Part shown: piece after piece, positions 1 to 8,840 of the stretch | Layout of the letters: every line of letters starts with the position of its first letter | Position numbering within the stretch: position 1 is the first letter of the stretch | NCBI GenBank assembly: GCA_964468185.1 | Contig: CAYXTR010000006.1 | Span: 1-64,000, forward strand | From: JANQFV01 sp964468185 | GTDB taxonomy: Bacteria; Planctomycetota; Phycisphaerae; UBA1845; Fen-1342 | Direction: 5' to 3' | Length of the DNA: 64,000 nt | Program-made: the position numbers and the translations under genes | Notes under the pieces: model-generated | Seen by the model: the letters and a program-made list of their open reading frames with translations, nothing else | Told to the model about the DNA's origin: nothing | Database searches by the model: none

Positions 1-275
1 TCAAACAAACCGAATTCTTCTACTTCACCCTTGACTGCCTATAGCTGGTCTTTCGCACCCGTATCGCCGTGATCCGCGATCGCGTCGAGGAATGCCGAGG
101 TCGCCCGCGCGACCCGACCCACATTCCATTACTATATTCGGACCGCCGCCGACGCGGTAGCTGCCCCGCTGGACACGGGTGGCACCGGGCGGTTGGCAAC
201 GCCACGTTTTCCGACAACTGTCGCCCGGGGCGCAGCCCGGGTGGCCATGCACAACCTGCCAGGAGGTGCCAGACC
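1..275. other. Left-edge region without a recognisable gene
   Basis: I find no convincing gene here. A reading frame runs in from the left on the plus strand and continues into the next gene, but its residues before position 276 are Arg/Cys-rich and look non-coding. The far end may hold the tail or promoter of something outside the window. The only clear signal is the ribosome binding site AGGAGGT at 261-267. Confidence 0.5.
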
Positions 276-3119
276 GTGCTCGTTTACAGCCTGATGATCG
301 GACTGCTGCTGAGCCTGCCCGCTCAACCCGATACCTGGGGGCACGAACCGTACGAACACGCCAGTCCACTGGATGTTGCCGTCTCGCCTGTTGACGGGCA
401 TATCTACATTGCACGTACGGCAGAAAGTGAGATCGTGCGTCTGAATCGCGACTTCCAGCCGACGGATTGGTCACTGGCATTGCCGGGCGTGACCGGAGTG
501 GACGTCGCGCAGGATGGCCGCGTCGCCGCCGTCAGCGGCAGTGAGGATGGCTACCTGGTTGTCGTGGACCCACAGGGTGAGGAGTTGTGGCGCGTGGGCG
601 GCACTGAGGTCGTCCTGTTTAACGATCTGTGGGGCGTGGCGTGGGGACCGGCGGGCAATCTGTTCCTCTTCGACGCCGGGGCAGGCAAAGTGCATGTCCT
701 GAGCGCACGCGGCGACAAACTGTTCGAGTTTGGCGACTATACGTGGCTGCGGCGATATCACAGCAAGGAGCGTGGTGGCCATGTTGAAGAAGAGGTGCAG
801 GATACATTGCACCGACCCTGCCGCGGCGATTTTCTGCCCGACGGACGGCTGATCATCGCGGATTATGATGGTCCCATCCTCGATCCTGAGTTGAACCGGC
901 GGGGCGGACGTTTCAGTGTGTGGAAAGTCGATGTGGCCGCGAAGCAGGCGACGTTTGAGCGCTTTCTGCCGCCTGAACCCTTCCCCGACTACAAGGCCGG
1001 CGACGTATGCGTTGATGATGCTACCGGCGAGATCTATACGGCTGAGGCAGATTTTCCGCTGACCGACCACGACTTCGTCCGCATGCGCCATAGCGTGGAT
1101 GAAGCGCCGCGCATCGGCACGAATTACTTTCCCGTGCGGTTCCTGACGCACCCGCGTGGTATCGCCCTGTCGCACGACGGTGATGTGATCGTCGCCGAGG
1201 CGGACAAGGGCATCGTCTTCACGCTACCGCAGGAGTTGTTCGCGGCTGAGCCGGACGAGCCGAATCCACTGCACTGGCCCAAGCTGCTGCGCATGCCGGT
1301 GTGTGAGCGAAACCGCGTCGTCCTGGAGTATCAGACACACGAGCCGGTCGTGAGTGAAGTGCGGATTGCGCCGCAGGCTGGGGACTGGTACGACTACCCG
1401 CACGCGATGCCCGCGGGCGAGCAGCGGGAAGTCGTCGTACCGGCACGCGATGCACGGATGCAGCCGCTGGCGCTAGGCGCGCCCGGCCGCTTTCACCGCG
1501 TCGAACTGGCCGGACTGGAACCGGGGCAGCGATACGTCTTCCAGTACAAAGTGTCGGAGCGGGCGTACCCGGGACCGCTGTTCTCCGAGCCGCTGTTGGC
1601 AACCACGCAACCGCCAGCCGGCAAGACGCAGTACCTCGACGCCGAGGTGCTGGTTTTGCTATTCACCAACCTGGTGCGGCCGGCGGACAAGGCCCAGGTC
1701 GAGCCCGTGCCGGCTGACCCGGGTCCCATGACGGAGGAGGAGATCGCCGGCGTGAAGGAACGGATGGAATGGGCCCGGCGATTTTACTGGGTCAATTCGC
1801 GCGGCAAGTTCAACGTGCGGTTCACTTATGTGATTGATGACGAACGCTACAACCCGGCTCCGGTCCATAACTGGGGCTACTGGCCCCACGACGACCATCG
1901 CAGGATCGATGAGATCCTCGCCAGGCATGGCACCGAGCATGCCGACGTCGCGGGTCTGTGCGTAATCTACGGCTATCGCCATTGGGACGATACCCAGGAA
2001 CGCTGGGTATTGAGCGGCAGCGGCGGGAATACCTGGGGTTCGGTACACGACGGCAGCGCGATCAACGCGATCAATGCCGGGGGCGACACATGCTGGCTAT
2101 TCGTCCACGAGTATGGCCATTCGATGGGCATCAACTACGAATACAGCGGTCAGATCTACCACTTCAACCACTTCCACTGGAACTTCCTGCCGACGGACTA
2201 CGGCGCCCACTATGACGGTATGGCGGCGATGTGCCGCGAGTTCAAGGACATCGCCTACTGGGCCAACAAGTATGGACGTGTGGTGGTCGTTGATGACCGC
2301 GACAGCGACGGGTTGCCGGACCGGGACCCGAATTGTGCAATTGACGAACGCGGCTTCGGGAGTGATCCGCAGCAGGCCGACACCGACGGCGACGGTTTGA
2401 CGGATCTCGAGGAGCTCATGGTGACGCAGGGGTTGCAAGGCTATGACCGCGCATTCGAAATGCGCCAGGTCGAACCGGTTTTTGAACCTGACCCTACGGA
2501 TGATGACGCTGACCAGGATGGCGTGCGCGATCGCGAGGACCCGTATCCGGCGTATCCGGTCGAGCCGGAAGTGCACTTTGCGAACGTGACGGTCGATGGT
2601 GTGTTTGAAAACGCTGAGTGGCCGTGGCGCGGCTTCCAGCGTGTGATGGAAGATCGCGAACTGCGGGGCGACGTACGACTGGCGTGGGATTGGGAGCACC
2701 TGTACATCGGGTTACGGCAGGAAATGCAACTCGACGACACGCGTCCGGCAAAGATCTACATGGAATTGGATGCAAACAACGACGGTATGACCGTCGGGGC
2801 GGACAATATCGAGATGTGGCTGGAACCGCAGGCGGACGGCTCGGTTCAGGTGCGCACGAAGCACAATGACACGGTATTTCGCATGAAGCCGCGCTGGCGC
2901 GACAACATCCTGCCGAGTCCGCAGGACATTCAGGCGCAGTGGTCACGCGTTGCAAACGAGTTTCACCTCGAGATCGCGATCCCGCAGACGAAGGACGCCG
3001 GGTTGGACCTGAAGCGGTGGGAGGAATTGGGCGTCTTGTTCCAACTCACGCCGGAGCAAAGCGGGAAGACGCTCCGCCTTTTCGAAGCCCAACGGCATGT
3101 GGATGTGAAGTTGCGCTAG
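276..3119 (+). CDS. Secreted beta-propeller / putative metallopeptidase with Ca-binding repeats and a CBM9-like C-terminus
   Basis: This is a large exported protein of 947 residues. I place the start at GTG 276 because AGGAGGT lies 8 bases upstream and the first 22 residues then form a signal peptide (hydrophobic LMIGLLLSLPAQ). Residues 20-350 look like an NHL-type beta-propeller (repeated 'DVAVSPVDGHIYIA'-style blades). A fibronectin-like stretch follows. A block around 490-660 contains HEYGH at 611-615, a zincin-style HExxH signature. Asp-rich thrombospondin type 3-like calcium repeats lie at about 674-750 (DTDGDGLTDLEEL). The last 180 residues resemble the CBM9-like domain of secreted carbohydrate-active enzymes. 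Peptidase activity is inferred from the HExxH motif alone, and the third metal ligand is not obvious. It could instead be a carbohydrate-binding or adhesive protein. Confidence 0.75.
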   Translation: MLVYSLMIGLLLSLPAQPDTWGHEPYEHASPLDVAVSPVDGHIYIARTAESEIVRLNRDFQPTDWSLALPGVTGVDVAQDGRVAAVSGSEDGYLVVVDPQGEELWRVGGTEVVLFNDLWGVAWGPAGNLFLFDAGAGKVHVLSARGDKLFEFGDYTWLRRYHSKERGGHVEEEVQDTLHRPCRGDFLPDGRLIIADYDGPILDPELNRRGGRFSVWKVDVAAKQATFERFLPPEPFPDYKAGDVCVDDATGEIYTAEADFPLTDHDFVRMRHSVDEAPRIGTNYFPVRFLTHPRGIALSHDGDVIVAEADKGIVFTLPQELFAAEPDEPNPLHWPKLLRMPVCERNRVVLEYQTHEPVVSEVRIAPQAGDWYDYPHAMPAGEQREVVVPARDARMQPLALGAPGRFHRVELAGLEPGQRYVFQYKVSERAYPGPLFSEPLLATTQPPAGKTQYLDAEVLVLLFTNLVRPADKAQVEPVPADPGPMTEEEIAGVKERMEWARRFYWVNSRGKFNVRFTYVIDDERYNPAPVHNWGYWPHDDHRRIDEILARHGTEHADVAGLCVIYGYRHWDDTQERWVLSGSGGNTWGSVHDGSAINAINAGGDTCWLFVHEYGHSMGINYEYSGQIYHFNHFHWNFLPTDYGAHYDGMAAMCREFKDIAYWANKYGRVVVVDDRDSDGLPDRDPNCAIDERGFGSDPQQADTDGDGLTDLEELMVTQGLQGYDRAFEMRQVEPVFEPDPTDDDADQDGVRDREDPYPAYPVEPEVHFANVTVDGVFENAEWPWRGFQRVMEDRELRGDVRLAWDWEHLYIGLRQEMQLDDTRPAKIYMELDANNDGMTVGADNIEMWLEPQADGSVQVRTKHNDTVFRMKPRWRDNILPSPQDIQAQWSRVANEFHLEIAIPQTKDAGLDLKRWEELGVLFQLTPEQSGKTLRLFEAQRHVDVKLR

Positions 3120-3177
3120 GCGTGTGCTACGCAGAAGTCCGGCCTTCGGCGGGAGTGTCGACGCCTGGACAGTCTGA

Positions 3178-3480
3178 CTAATCCCACGGTTGCGGATCGA
3201 ACTCCACGCCCACGATGCACTGTCCGTCACTTTGCAGCACACGGCGCACCACACGGGCCCGCTGCGCCAGACGCCAGAGGCAGTCTCGATCGATTTCGAC
3301 ATCAACGTCGATATGGGTGCCGAGTGCCGCCGCCTTTCGCGCCGACATCCGCAGGCCGGCCCCGGTCGGCGAGATGTCGCACACTTCGCAATGCCCCTGC
3401 TGGATATCGGACGACCATTGCGCCGGCCCCGACGCCGGTATCCGGATATGTCGTCGACGGTCCAGGTAACGTGTAAGCAT
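3178..3480 (-). CDS. PilZ domain protein (probable cyclic-di-GMP receptor)
   Basis: A 100-residue single-domain protein. It has the two PilZ signatures in order: the arginine cluster RRRHIR near residue 8 and DISPTGAGL about 25 residues later, which match RxxxR and (D/N)xSxxG. In this family these bind cyclic di-GMP, so the protein probably transmits that signal to a motility, adhesion or exopolysaccharide target. Start: an in-frame GTG lies four codons upstream, but ATG 3480 has GGAG with a 6-base gap and puts the arginine motif at the usual distance from the N-terminus. It stands alone between two convergent secreted-protein genes, so the target is unknown. Confidence 0.85.
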   Translation of the reverse strand: MLTRYLDRRRHIRIPASGPAQWSSDIQQGHCEVCDISPTGAGLRMSARKAAALGTHIDVDVEIDRDCLWRLAQRARVVRRVLQSDGQCIVGVEFDPQPWD

Positions 3481-4066
3481 GCCACTCTCCACGGGTCCTT
3501 ACGTCCTCGTCAAGCTGCGCTGCCCGGACTACACCGCACCCCGTCGGCTGCTTTGACCACTACCAAGCCGGCGTATGCTGCGTAGTATCCCTTTGTTTCG
3601 GCGAAACCGGCTGCGTTGCTGATTTGCACCCACGACGAAGCGCGGGCGATCTCTGGGATCCACTACTTCCGGGAATCATGTCACTGAGGTGCCGACAGCG
3701 GACGCGTTACAGGGTCGGGGCCCGCGCAGGATCTCCCGGTCAAGGGGTGAACACTCTGAGGATCCCAATAACTGGCTCACTCAATCCACATCCGATACTG
3801 ATATCCTCCTCTCGACAATGTGACGTAATCGGTTCCGACAATCAATCGCGGGAGTTGGCCGGGCGCAGAATCGCAGCGGTTTTGCTTGACTTCGCGGTCG
3901 GCGAGCAAGAGACTAATGAAAGCGTTCATCCGCTACATTTGTGGCCTTGAACGCGCTGGGATATGTCACGGGGGTTGGCAATCGCGTGCCCCCCGACGCC
4001 CGCCGTGACGACAGAACTGGCGTATCTCGCCTCATGACCGCCAAGCTTTGGATTCAGGAGACCCCG
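3481..4066. other. Long intergenic region, no gene seen
   Basis: There is no supportable coding region in these 586 bases. The frames here have low-complexity, Arg/Ser-rich shadow translations. A TTGACT element at 3886-3891 could be the -35 of a promoter for the gene beginning at 4067, but no good -10 follows at normal spacing. The stretch is less GC-rich than its surroundings between about 3780 and 3950. The ribosome binding site CAGGAG at 4055-4060 belongs to the next gene. Confidence 0.5.
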
Positions 4067-7000
4067 ATGCCTCGCACCACCGGCTTTCTCATCTCCACCC
4101 TTCTGCTCGCTTCATTCTGCGGCAGCCTGGCCGTCGCTCAGGAAGCCGTCCCGCGCTACCCCCGCCTGACCGAGATCAGCTTCAACCCGAAGATCGAGTC
4201 GATCTGGGGGCTTCGGCTTCACGAGGTACGCGACTGGTTCGATCCGCGGGAGCAGATCGACGAATACCTCGACGGCATGAGCGTCGGCTCGAACGGCCTC
4301 ATGAATGAGCGGCTGACGTACTACCTTGAGATGGACTTCTGGCCGGTCAAGATCGACGGCTTCCAGTACACGGAGGAGCAGTACCTCGCCCAAGAGTGGC
4401 ACCAACCCGATGGCGTCGACTACCAGATCATCCTCCGCGACTACAACCTCGCTCGAAAGTGCGACCGGGGTGAGCTCGACGAAGTCGCGATCCAGGGCGC
4501 ACCGTATTTCGGCTACTGGGAATCCAATATGGCCGGCCACGGCGGCTACTGGTGCAACTCGAGTCCGCAGCAAAAGGTCGCCTGCTCCAAGATCTTTATC
4601 GTCATGGGCTGGAACTACGAGCGGCAGGTCTCCCTGCACGCCACCGGCCACCGCGTCGAGTCCATCATGTCCCATGTCTACAACGGCTGGGACGTCAACG
4701 GCGACCGGACGATCTGGGATCGGTTCGGCTGGAATATCGGGCAGACTACCATCAGCGACGTCTATGGCGTTGGTTCAGCCCACCTGCCGGCCAACGGCGA
4801 CGATCACTACGACTATGCCAATCCACAGTGGGTTGAAAGCTACGCGCCACAGTGGGCGAACTTCACCGGTAACGAAACCGGCCTGTTTCCGGACCCGGCC
4901 GGCGACACCATGATGGTCAGCCGAACCACCTGGGGCAGCCAGCCCAACTCGTTCGAGATGGCCTATTTCATCTGGTGGTATCAGCACATGCCCCACGTCG
5001 ACGGTCGCAACCAGCTCGACGGCTACAACCGGCTGAACAACTGGTGGGAGTATCTCTGGAACTTCAATGAGTATCCCGAGAGTGGCGGTGAGCATGACTT
5101 GGGTGGGCCGGCCCCTGATGCTGCGCCGTACGACTGGGCCCCGACGCGCCTCACCGAAAACACGGTCGACGAATGGTGCCCTATCGCCAACGCCAACGAT
5201 CGCGTGGTGTGGTACGGCTGGGATGGCCAGGACTTTGAGATCTTCTCTGCCAATGTGGATGGCAGCGACCTCGTTCAGATCACGGACAATGATTACGAGG
5301 ACGAGGCAGTCGAGATCAATGCAAACGGCCAACTCGTCTGGCAGTCATTCGACGGCCAGGACTTCGAGATCTTCACCGCCAACGCTGACGGGTCGAACCT
5401 CACGCAGGTTACCGACAATATCGAAAACGACTGGCATCCCGACATCAGTGATACCGGCCGCATCGTGTGGGATTTCTGGGACGGTGAAGACTATGAGGTG
5501 CGGAGTGCCAACGCCGACGGCAGCGATCTGGTGCAGATCACGAACAACTCCCACGGCGGTGGTGTCGATCAACGCTTCGACGATTGCTGGCCGCGAATCA
5601 ACGCGAGTAATCGCGTGGTATGGTTCGGCTATGAAGGCGTCGACTTCGAGATCTACAGCGCCAACGCCGACGGCACCGACCTCGTTCAGTTGAGCAACAA
5701 CAGTCTCAAGGACGAGTTTCCGCAGATCAGCAACAGCGGTACCGTGGTCTGGCACTGCTGGCACTCGAACGAAAATACTGAAGTTTACGCGGCAAATGCG
5801 AATGGCGGCGGCGTCGTGCAGCTTACCAGCAGTGCGTTCAACAAGGATTGGTGGCCGCAGGTCAACGACCTCGATCAGGTTGTATGGATGTCGCGGCACT
5901 CGACCGGCTGGGAAGTCTGTCGCATTAACGCGGACGGCTCCGAGTTCACCCAGATCACCGACAATCTCCAGCACGATCAATATCCGCAAATCGACAACGA
6001 CGGCCGGATCGTGTGGCAGGGCTTCGACGGCGAAGACTGGGAGATCTACGCCTACGTGGACGGCGCCATCTACCAGTATTCGGACAACGACTATCACGAC
6101 CGCTGGCCCCACATCGGCGGCGAGCGCTACGTCGTCTGGCACGGCGAGGCCGACCCCGGCACTGCGGGCCGGACGACCGAAATCTTCTCGATTCCGCCGG
6201 AACTCGACCTGACGCCGCCCGCCTTGGCGGACACGTACACCTCGCCGCTTTACCCGGAAGAAGTGCGACTGACGTTCTCCGAGCCGGTTGAGGAAACGTC
6301 TGCCGAGACCGCCAGCAACTACGCACTCTCCGGCGGCGTGGCTGTGCTTGCGGCGGCGCTGGAAGCCGACCAGCAAACGGTTGTGCTCACGACGACGTCC
6401 ATGACGCTCGACGTGACCTACACGCTGACGGTCAACAACGTCACCGACATCGCCGAACCGCCCAATACGATTCCGACTGATTCGCAGATCAGCTTCACGT
6501 TCGGTACGTGGCAGCGGATCCTCGCTCAGCCGCTGGTGCAGTATGACTTCACGGCAGGAGCGGGCGATACGGTGCTGGATGTTTCCGGGCGCGACGAGCC
6601 GCTCGACCTGAGCATTGATGATCTTGGTGCCGCAACCTGGAGCGACGACGGCCTGACGCTGAACAGTGCCACCCATCTGTACACGACGAATCCGGCCAAC
6701 CGCGTCGGCGACGCCTGTGTGGCCAGCGGTGAGGTCTCAATCGAAGCGTGGATCACGCCGGCCAGTGCCACACAGGGCGGCCCGGCCCGTATCGTGACCT
6801 ACTCAAATTCGATCTGGGCCCGCAACTTCACCCTCGGCCAGGGTCTTTCCGACGGCACGGCTGCCGATGCGTTTGACCTGCGCCTGCGGACCAGTGATAC
6901 GGACATCAATGGCTTGCCCTCTACCACGACGCCGACCGGCACGGTGACGACGGACCCCCTGCACGTGATTGCGGTCCGTGAAGCAACCGGCGAACTCCGC

Positions 7001-7411
7001 ATCTACGTCAATGATGTGGATGTGCTGAGCGGTGCTGGCGGGGTCGACGGCACGTTCGATAACTGGAACACCGGCTATAAGATCGTGCTCGGCAACGAGC
7101 TCAGCAACGACACGCCTTGGCTGGGCACGTTCCATCTGGTTGCGATCTACGGTTTTGCCCTGTCGCCGGATCAGGTGCACCAGAACTTCATGGCTGGCGA
7201 CGGCAGCGGCCCGGAGATCGTCCCGGGCGACCTGAATTGCGACGGAAGCGTCGACTTCGACGATATCAGCCCATTCGTGCTCGCTCTGGGTGGCCAGGCC
7301 GGCTACGAGGTCGCATACCCGGACTGCAACTACTGGAATGCGGACTGCAACGGCGACGGCGCAGTTGATTTTGACGATATCAACTCGTTCATCGGGTTGA
7401 TTGGCGGCTGA
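4067..7411 (+). CDS. Secreted TolB-like propeller protein with LamG-like and dockerin-like C-terminal domains
   Basis: An exported 1114-residue protein. Start ATG 4067 has CAGGAG 6 bases upstream and begins a clean signal peptide (MPRTTGFLISTLLLASFCG, cleavage near AVAQ). Residues 25-350 form an unfamiliar aromatic-rich module that contains HATGHRVES at 191-199 (an H-x3-H-x2-E arrangement). Residues 358-711 are about nine TolB-like propeller repeats of the form 'DGQDFEIFSANVDGSDLVQI'. A bacterial Ig-like domain (about 714-815) and a LamG/concanavalin-like jelly roll (about 823-1041) follow. The last 60 residues hold two calcium loops, GDLNCDGSVDFDDI and CNGDGAVDFDDI, as in dockerin-like modules common in planctomycetes. 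It is probably a surface or secreted protein acting on or binding a polymer. No catalytic function can be assigned. Confidence 0.8.
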   Translation: MPRTTGFLISTLLLASFCGSLAVAQEAVPRYPRLTEISFNPKIESIWGLRLHEVRDWFDPREQIDEYLDGMSVGSNGLMNERLTYYLEMDFWPVKIDGFQYTEEQYLAQEWHQPDGVDYQIILRDYNLARKCDRGELDEVAIQGAPYFGYWESNMAGHGGYWCNSSPQQKVACSKIFIVMGWNYERQVSLHATGHRVESIMSHVYNGWDVNGDRTIWDRFGWNIGQTTISDVYGVGSAHLPANGDDHYDYANPQWVESYAPQWANFTGNETGLFPDPAGDTMMVSRTTWGSQPNSFEMAYFIWWYQHMPHVDGRNQLDGYNRLNNWWEYLWNFNEYPESGGEHDLGGPAPDAAPYDWAPTRLTENTVDEWCPIANANDRVVWYGWDGQDFEIFSANVDGSDLVQITDNDYEDEAVEINANGQLVWQSFDGQDFEIFTANADGSNLTQVTDNIENDWHPDISDTGRIVWDFWDGEDYEVRSANADGSDLVQITNNSHGGGVDQRFDDCWPRINASNRVVWFGYEGVDFEIYSANADGTDLVQLSNNSLKDEFPQISNSGTVVWHCWHSNENTEVYAANANGGGVVQLTSSAFNKDWWPQVNDLDQVVWMSRHSTGWEVCRINADGSEFTQITDNLQHDQYPQIDNDGRIVWQGFDGEDWEIYAYVDGAIYQYSDNDYHDRWPHIGGERYVVWHGEADPGTAGRTTEIFSIPPELDLTPPALADTYTSPLYPEEVRLTFSEPVEETSAETASNYALSGGVAVLAAALEADQQTVVLTTTSMTLDVTYTLTVNNVTDIAEPPNTIPTDSQISFTFGTWQRILAQPLVQYDFTAGAGDTVLDVSGRDEPLDLSIDDLGAATWSDDGLTLNSATHLYTTNPANRVGDACVASGEVSIEAWITPASATQGGPARIVTYSNSIWARNFTLGQGLSDGTAADAFDLRLRTSDTDINGLPSTTTPTGTVTTDPLHVIAVREATGELRIYVNDVDVLSGAGGVDGTFDNWNTGYKIVLGNELSNDTPWLGTFHLVAIYGFALSPDQVHQNFMAGDGSGPEIVPGDLNCDGSVDFDDISPFVLALGGQAGYEVAYPDCNYWNADCNGDGAVDFDDINSFIGLIGG

Positions 7412-7443
7412 GAACCGCCCGCGCTCGCGCGGGTGGTCTCGTG

Positions 7444-7482
7444 CGGGCGACCCCTGACCACCGGCGGGTCGCCCGTTTTCTT
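7444..7482 (+). terminator. Rho-independent terminator after the secreted propeller gene
   Basis: CGGGCGACCC (7444-7453) pairs perfectly with GGGTCGCCCG (7466-7475) across a 12-base loop and is followed by TTTTCTTT. A second GC-rich hairpin with one mismatch lies just upstream at about 7413-7436. Together they should insulate the ribosomal protein promoter that follows. Confidence 0.8.
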
Positions 7483-7549
7483 TGGATCGGATCCTGACCC
7501 GGGTCCGCGCACGGCGGCGCTCAGCCTCGTCGAACGCTGTGACCGCCTG

Positions 7550-7577
7550 TTGACGGCCCCCGGGAAATCCGTATACT
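7550..7577 (+). promoter_or_regulatory. Sigma-70-type promoter for rplM-rpsI
   Basis: TTGACG (7550-7555) and TATACT (7572-7577) are separated by 16 bases, a near-consensus housekeeping promoter. It lies 60 bases upstream of the L13 start codon and just downstream of a terminator. Confidence 0.7.
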
Positions 7578-7637
7578 GCTGGGTTCCGACTTTGACCCCC
7601 GGGGAGTGGTCTCCGGTCAGCCAGGAAGTTGAAGATC

Positions 7638-8081
7638 ATGAAAACCGCAAGCAGGACGTTTCTGGCCCGTCCCGGACAGGTGGAGCGCAAGTGGTACGTC
7701 GTCGACGCGACCGATCAGGTCCTCGGCCGACTTGCCGTGCGGATCGCCACGGTCCTGATGGGCAAGCACAAGCCGGAATACACACCCAATGTCGACACGG
7801 GCGATTTCGTCATCGTCCTGAATGCCGACAAGGTGAAACTAACGGGCTGGCGCAAGCCGCAGGAGATGATCTACGAGCGTTACAGCGGCTATCCGGGCGG
7901 TCGCAAGGTGGTGGACGCCGCCACCATGCGTGATCGTCATCCTGAGCGTATCGTCCACGAGTCGGTGCGCCGCATGCTGCCGAAGAACGCGCTGGCCCGC
8001 CACATGTTGACGAAGCTGAAGACGTACACCGGAGACGAGCATCCGCATCAGGCGCAGCAGCCTGAGCCGCTGCCGCTGTGA
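7638..8081 (+). CDS. rplM: Large-subunit ribosomal protein L13
   Basis: L13 is an early-assembly protein of the 50S subunit. The 147-residue product has the family hallmarks throughout: WYVVDATDQVLGRLA near residue 20, GKHKPEYTPNVDTGDFVIVLNA, and the RRMLPKNALARHML block near residue 110. I prefer ATG 7638, with AGGAAG 9 bases upstream, over the in-frame TTG at 7629, which would sit directly on the Shine-Dalgarno. The C-terminus carries a short Gln/Pro tail beyond the conserved fold. It is co-transcribed with rpsI, 20 bases downstream, the usual bacterial pairing. A strong promoter lies just upstream. Confidence 0.97.
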   Translation: MKTASRTFLARPGQVERKWYVVDATDQVLGRLAVRIATVLMGKHKPEYTPNVDTGDFVIVLNADKVKLTGWRKPQEMIYERYSGYPGGRKVVDAATMRDRHPERIVHESVRRMLPKNALARHMLTKLKTYTGDEHPHQAQQPEPLPL

Positions 8082-8101
8082 TCGTTTGAGGAGCGACGCC
8101 T

Positions 8102-8710
8102 GTGACCGACTCGGAACCGAAACCGACTGAACCGACGCCGACGCCTGAGAATCAGACGCAGCAGCCCGAGCCCAGCGGTCCGTCCGTGCCCGCACCGCCG
8201 CCCGAGGCCGCGGCCGAAACGCCTCAACCCGCGCCGGCTGCAATGCCTTCGACGGCGGAAACGCCGGTGGCGCCCCCCACGCAAACCGCAACCCAACCGG
8301 TCGAACAACCCCCTCAGCAGGCCAAGGGCCTGCACTGGGGCACCGGTCGTCGCAAGAGCGCCATCGCTCGCGTCCGCCTGATGCCGGGTAGCGGCAACTT
8401 CACCGTCAACAAGCGGGCCATCGAGCACTACTTTACCGAGCCTCAGGATCGGGCCGACATCGTCGCCCCGCTTGAGCTGACGGGTGTTCGCAAGAACTGG
8501 GACGTCTTCGTCAACGTTCATGGCGGCGGCCACACCGGTCAGGCCGGCGCGATCAAACTCGGTCTCGCGCGTGCCATGGTCAAGGCGTACGAGCAGTTCG
8601 AGCCGACCCTCCGCGATGCCGGCTACCTCACCCGGGACGCCCGCCGTGTGGAGCGCAAGAAGCCCGGTCAGCGCAAGGCGCGTCGCCGCTTCCAGTTCTC
8701 GAAGCGTTAA
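8102..8710 (+). CDS. rpsI: Small-subunit ribosomal protein S9 with a long proline-rich N-terminal extension
   Basis: S9 contacts the P-site tRNA through its C-terminal basic tail. Residues from about 76 to 202 are a standard S9: GTGRRKSAIARVRL, then VHGGGHTGQAGAIKLGLARA, ending in the invariant KKPGQRKARRRFQFSKR. Residues 1-75 are an added segment rich in Pro, Thr, Glu and Ala with no predicted fold, giving 202 residues against roughly 130 in most bacteria. The GTG start at 8102 is supported by GAGGAG 8 bases upstream and by its position 20 bases after rplM. No internal start with a good ribosome binding site precedes the conserved part, so the extension is probably translated. Confidence 0.97.
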   Translation: MTDSEPKPTEPTPTPENQTQQPEPSGPSVPAPPPEAAAETPQPAPAAMPSTAETPVAPPTQTATQPVEQPPQQAKGLHWGTGRRKSAIARVRLMPGSGNFTVNKRAIEHYFTEPQDRADIVAPLELTGVRKNWDVFVNVHGGGHTGQAGAIKLGLARAMVKAYEQFEPTLRDAGYLTRDARRVERKKPGQRKARRRFQFSKR

Positions 8711-8743
8711 CCGACTATCCCCGGCGGACATATTCGCCAACCC

Positions 8744-8782
8744 CGAGCCCCGTTTGTCCGAGTCGACGGCGGGGCTCGTTTT
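8744..8782 (+). terminator. Rho-independent terminator after rpsI
   Basis: CGAGCCCCG (8744-8752) pairs perfectly with CGGGGCTCG (8770-8778), with a 17-base loop, followed by TTTT. It closes the rplM-rpsI operon before xseA. Confidence 0.75.
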
Positions 8783-8840
8783 CTGCGCTGCTTCGCCCCC
8801 TGACTCTTGACGCAAATCCACCGGCGCCGACGATACTGAC

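Noticed and set aside
3886..3917. TTGACT as a promoter for the gene at 4067
   Set aside because: No acceptable -10 box at 15-19 bases; the only TAAT-containing stretch lies 20 bases away.
5345..6676. A 443-codon minus-strand frame inside the TolB-like protein gene
   Set aside because: Its repeats mirror the propeller repeats of the true gene on the plus strand.
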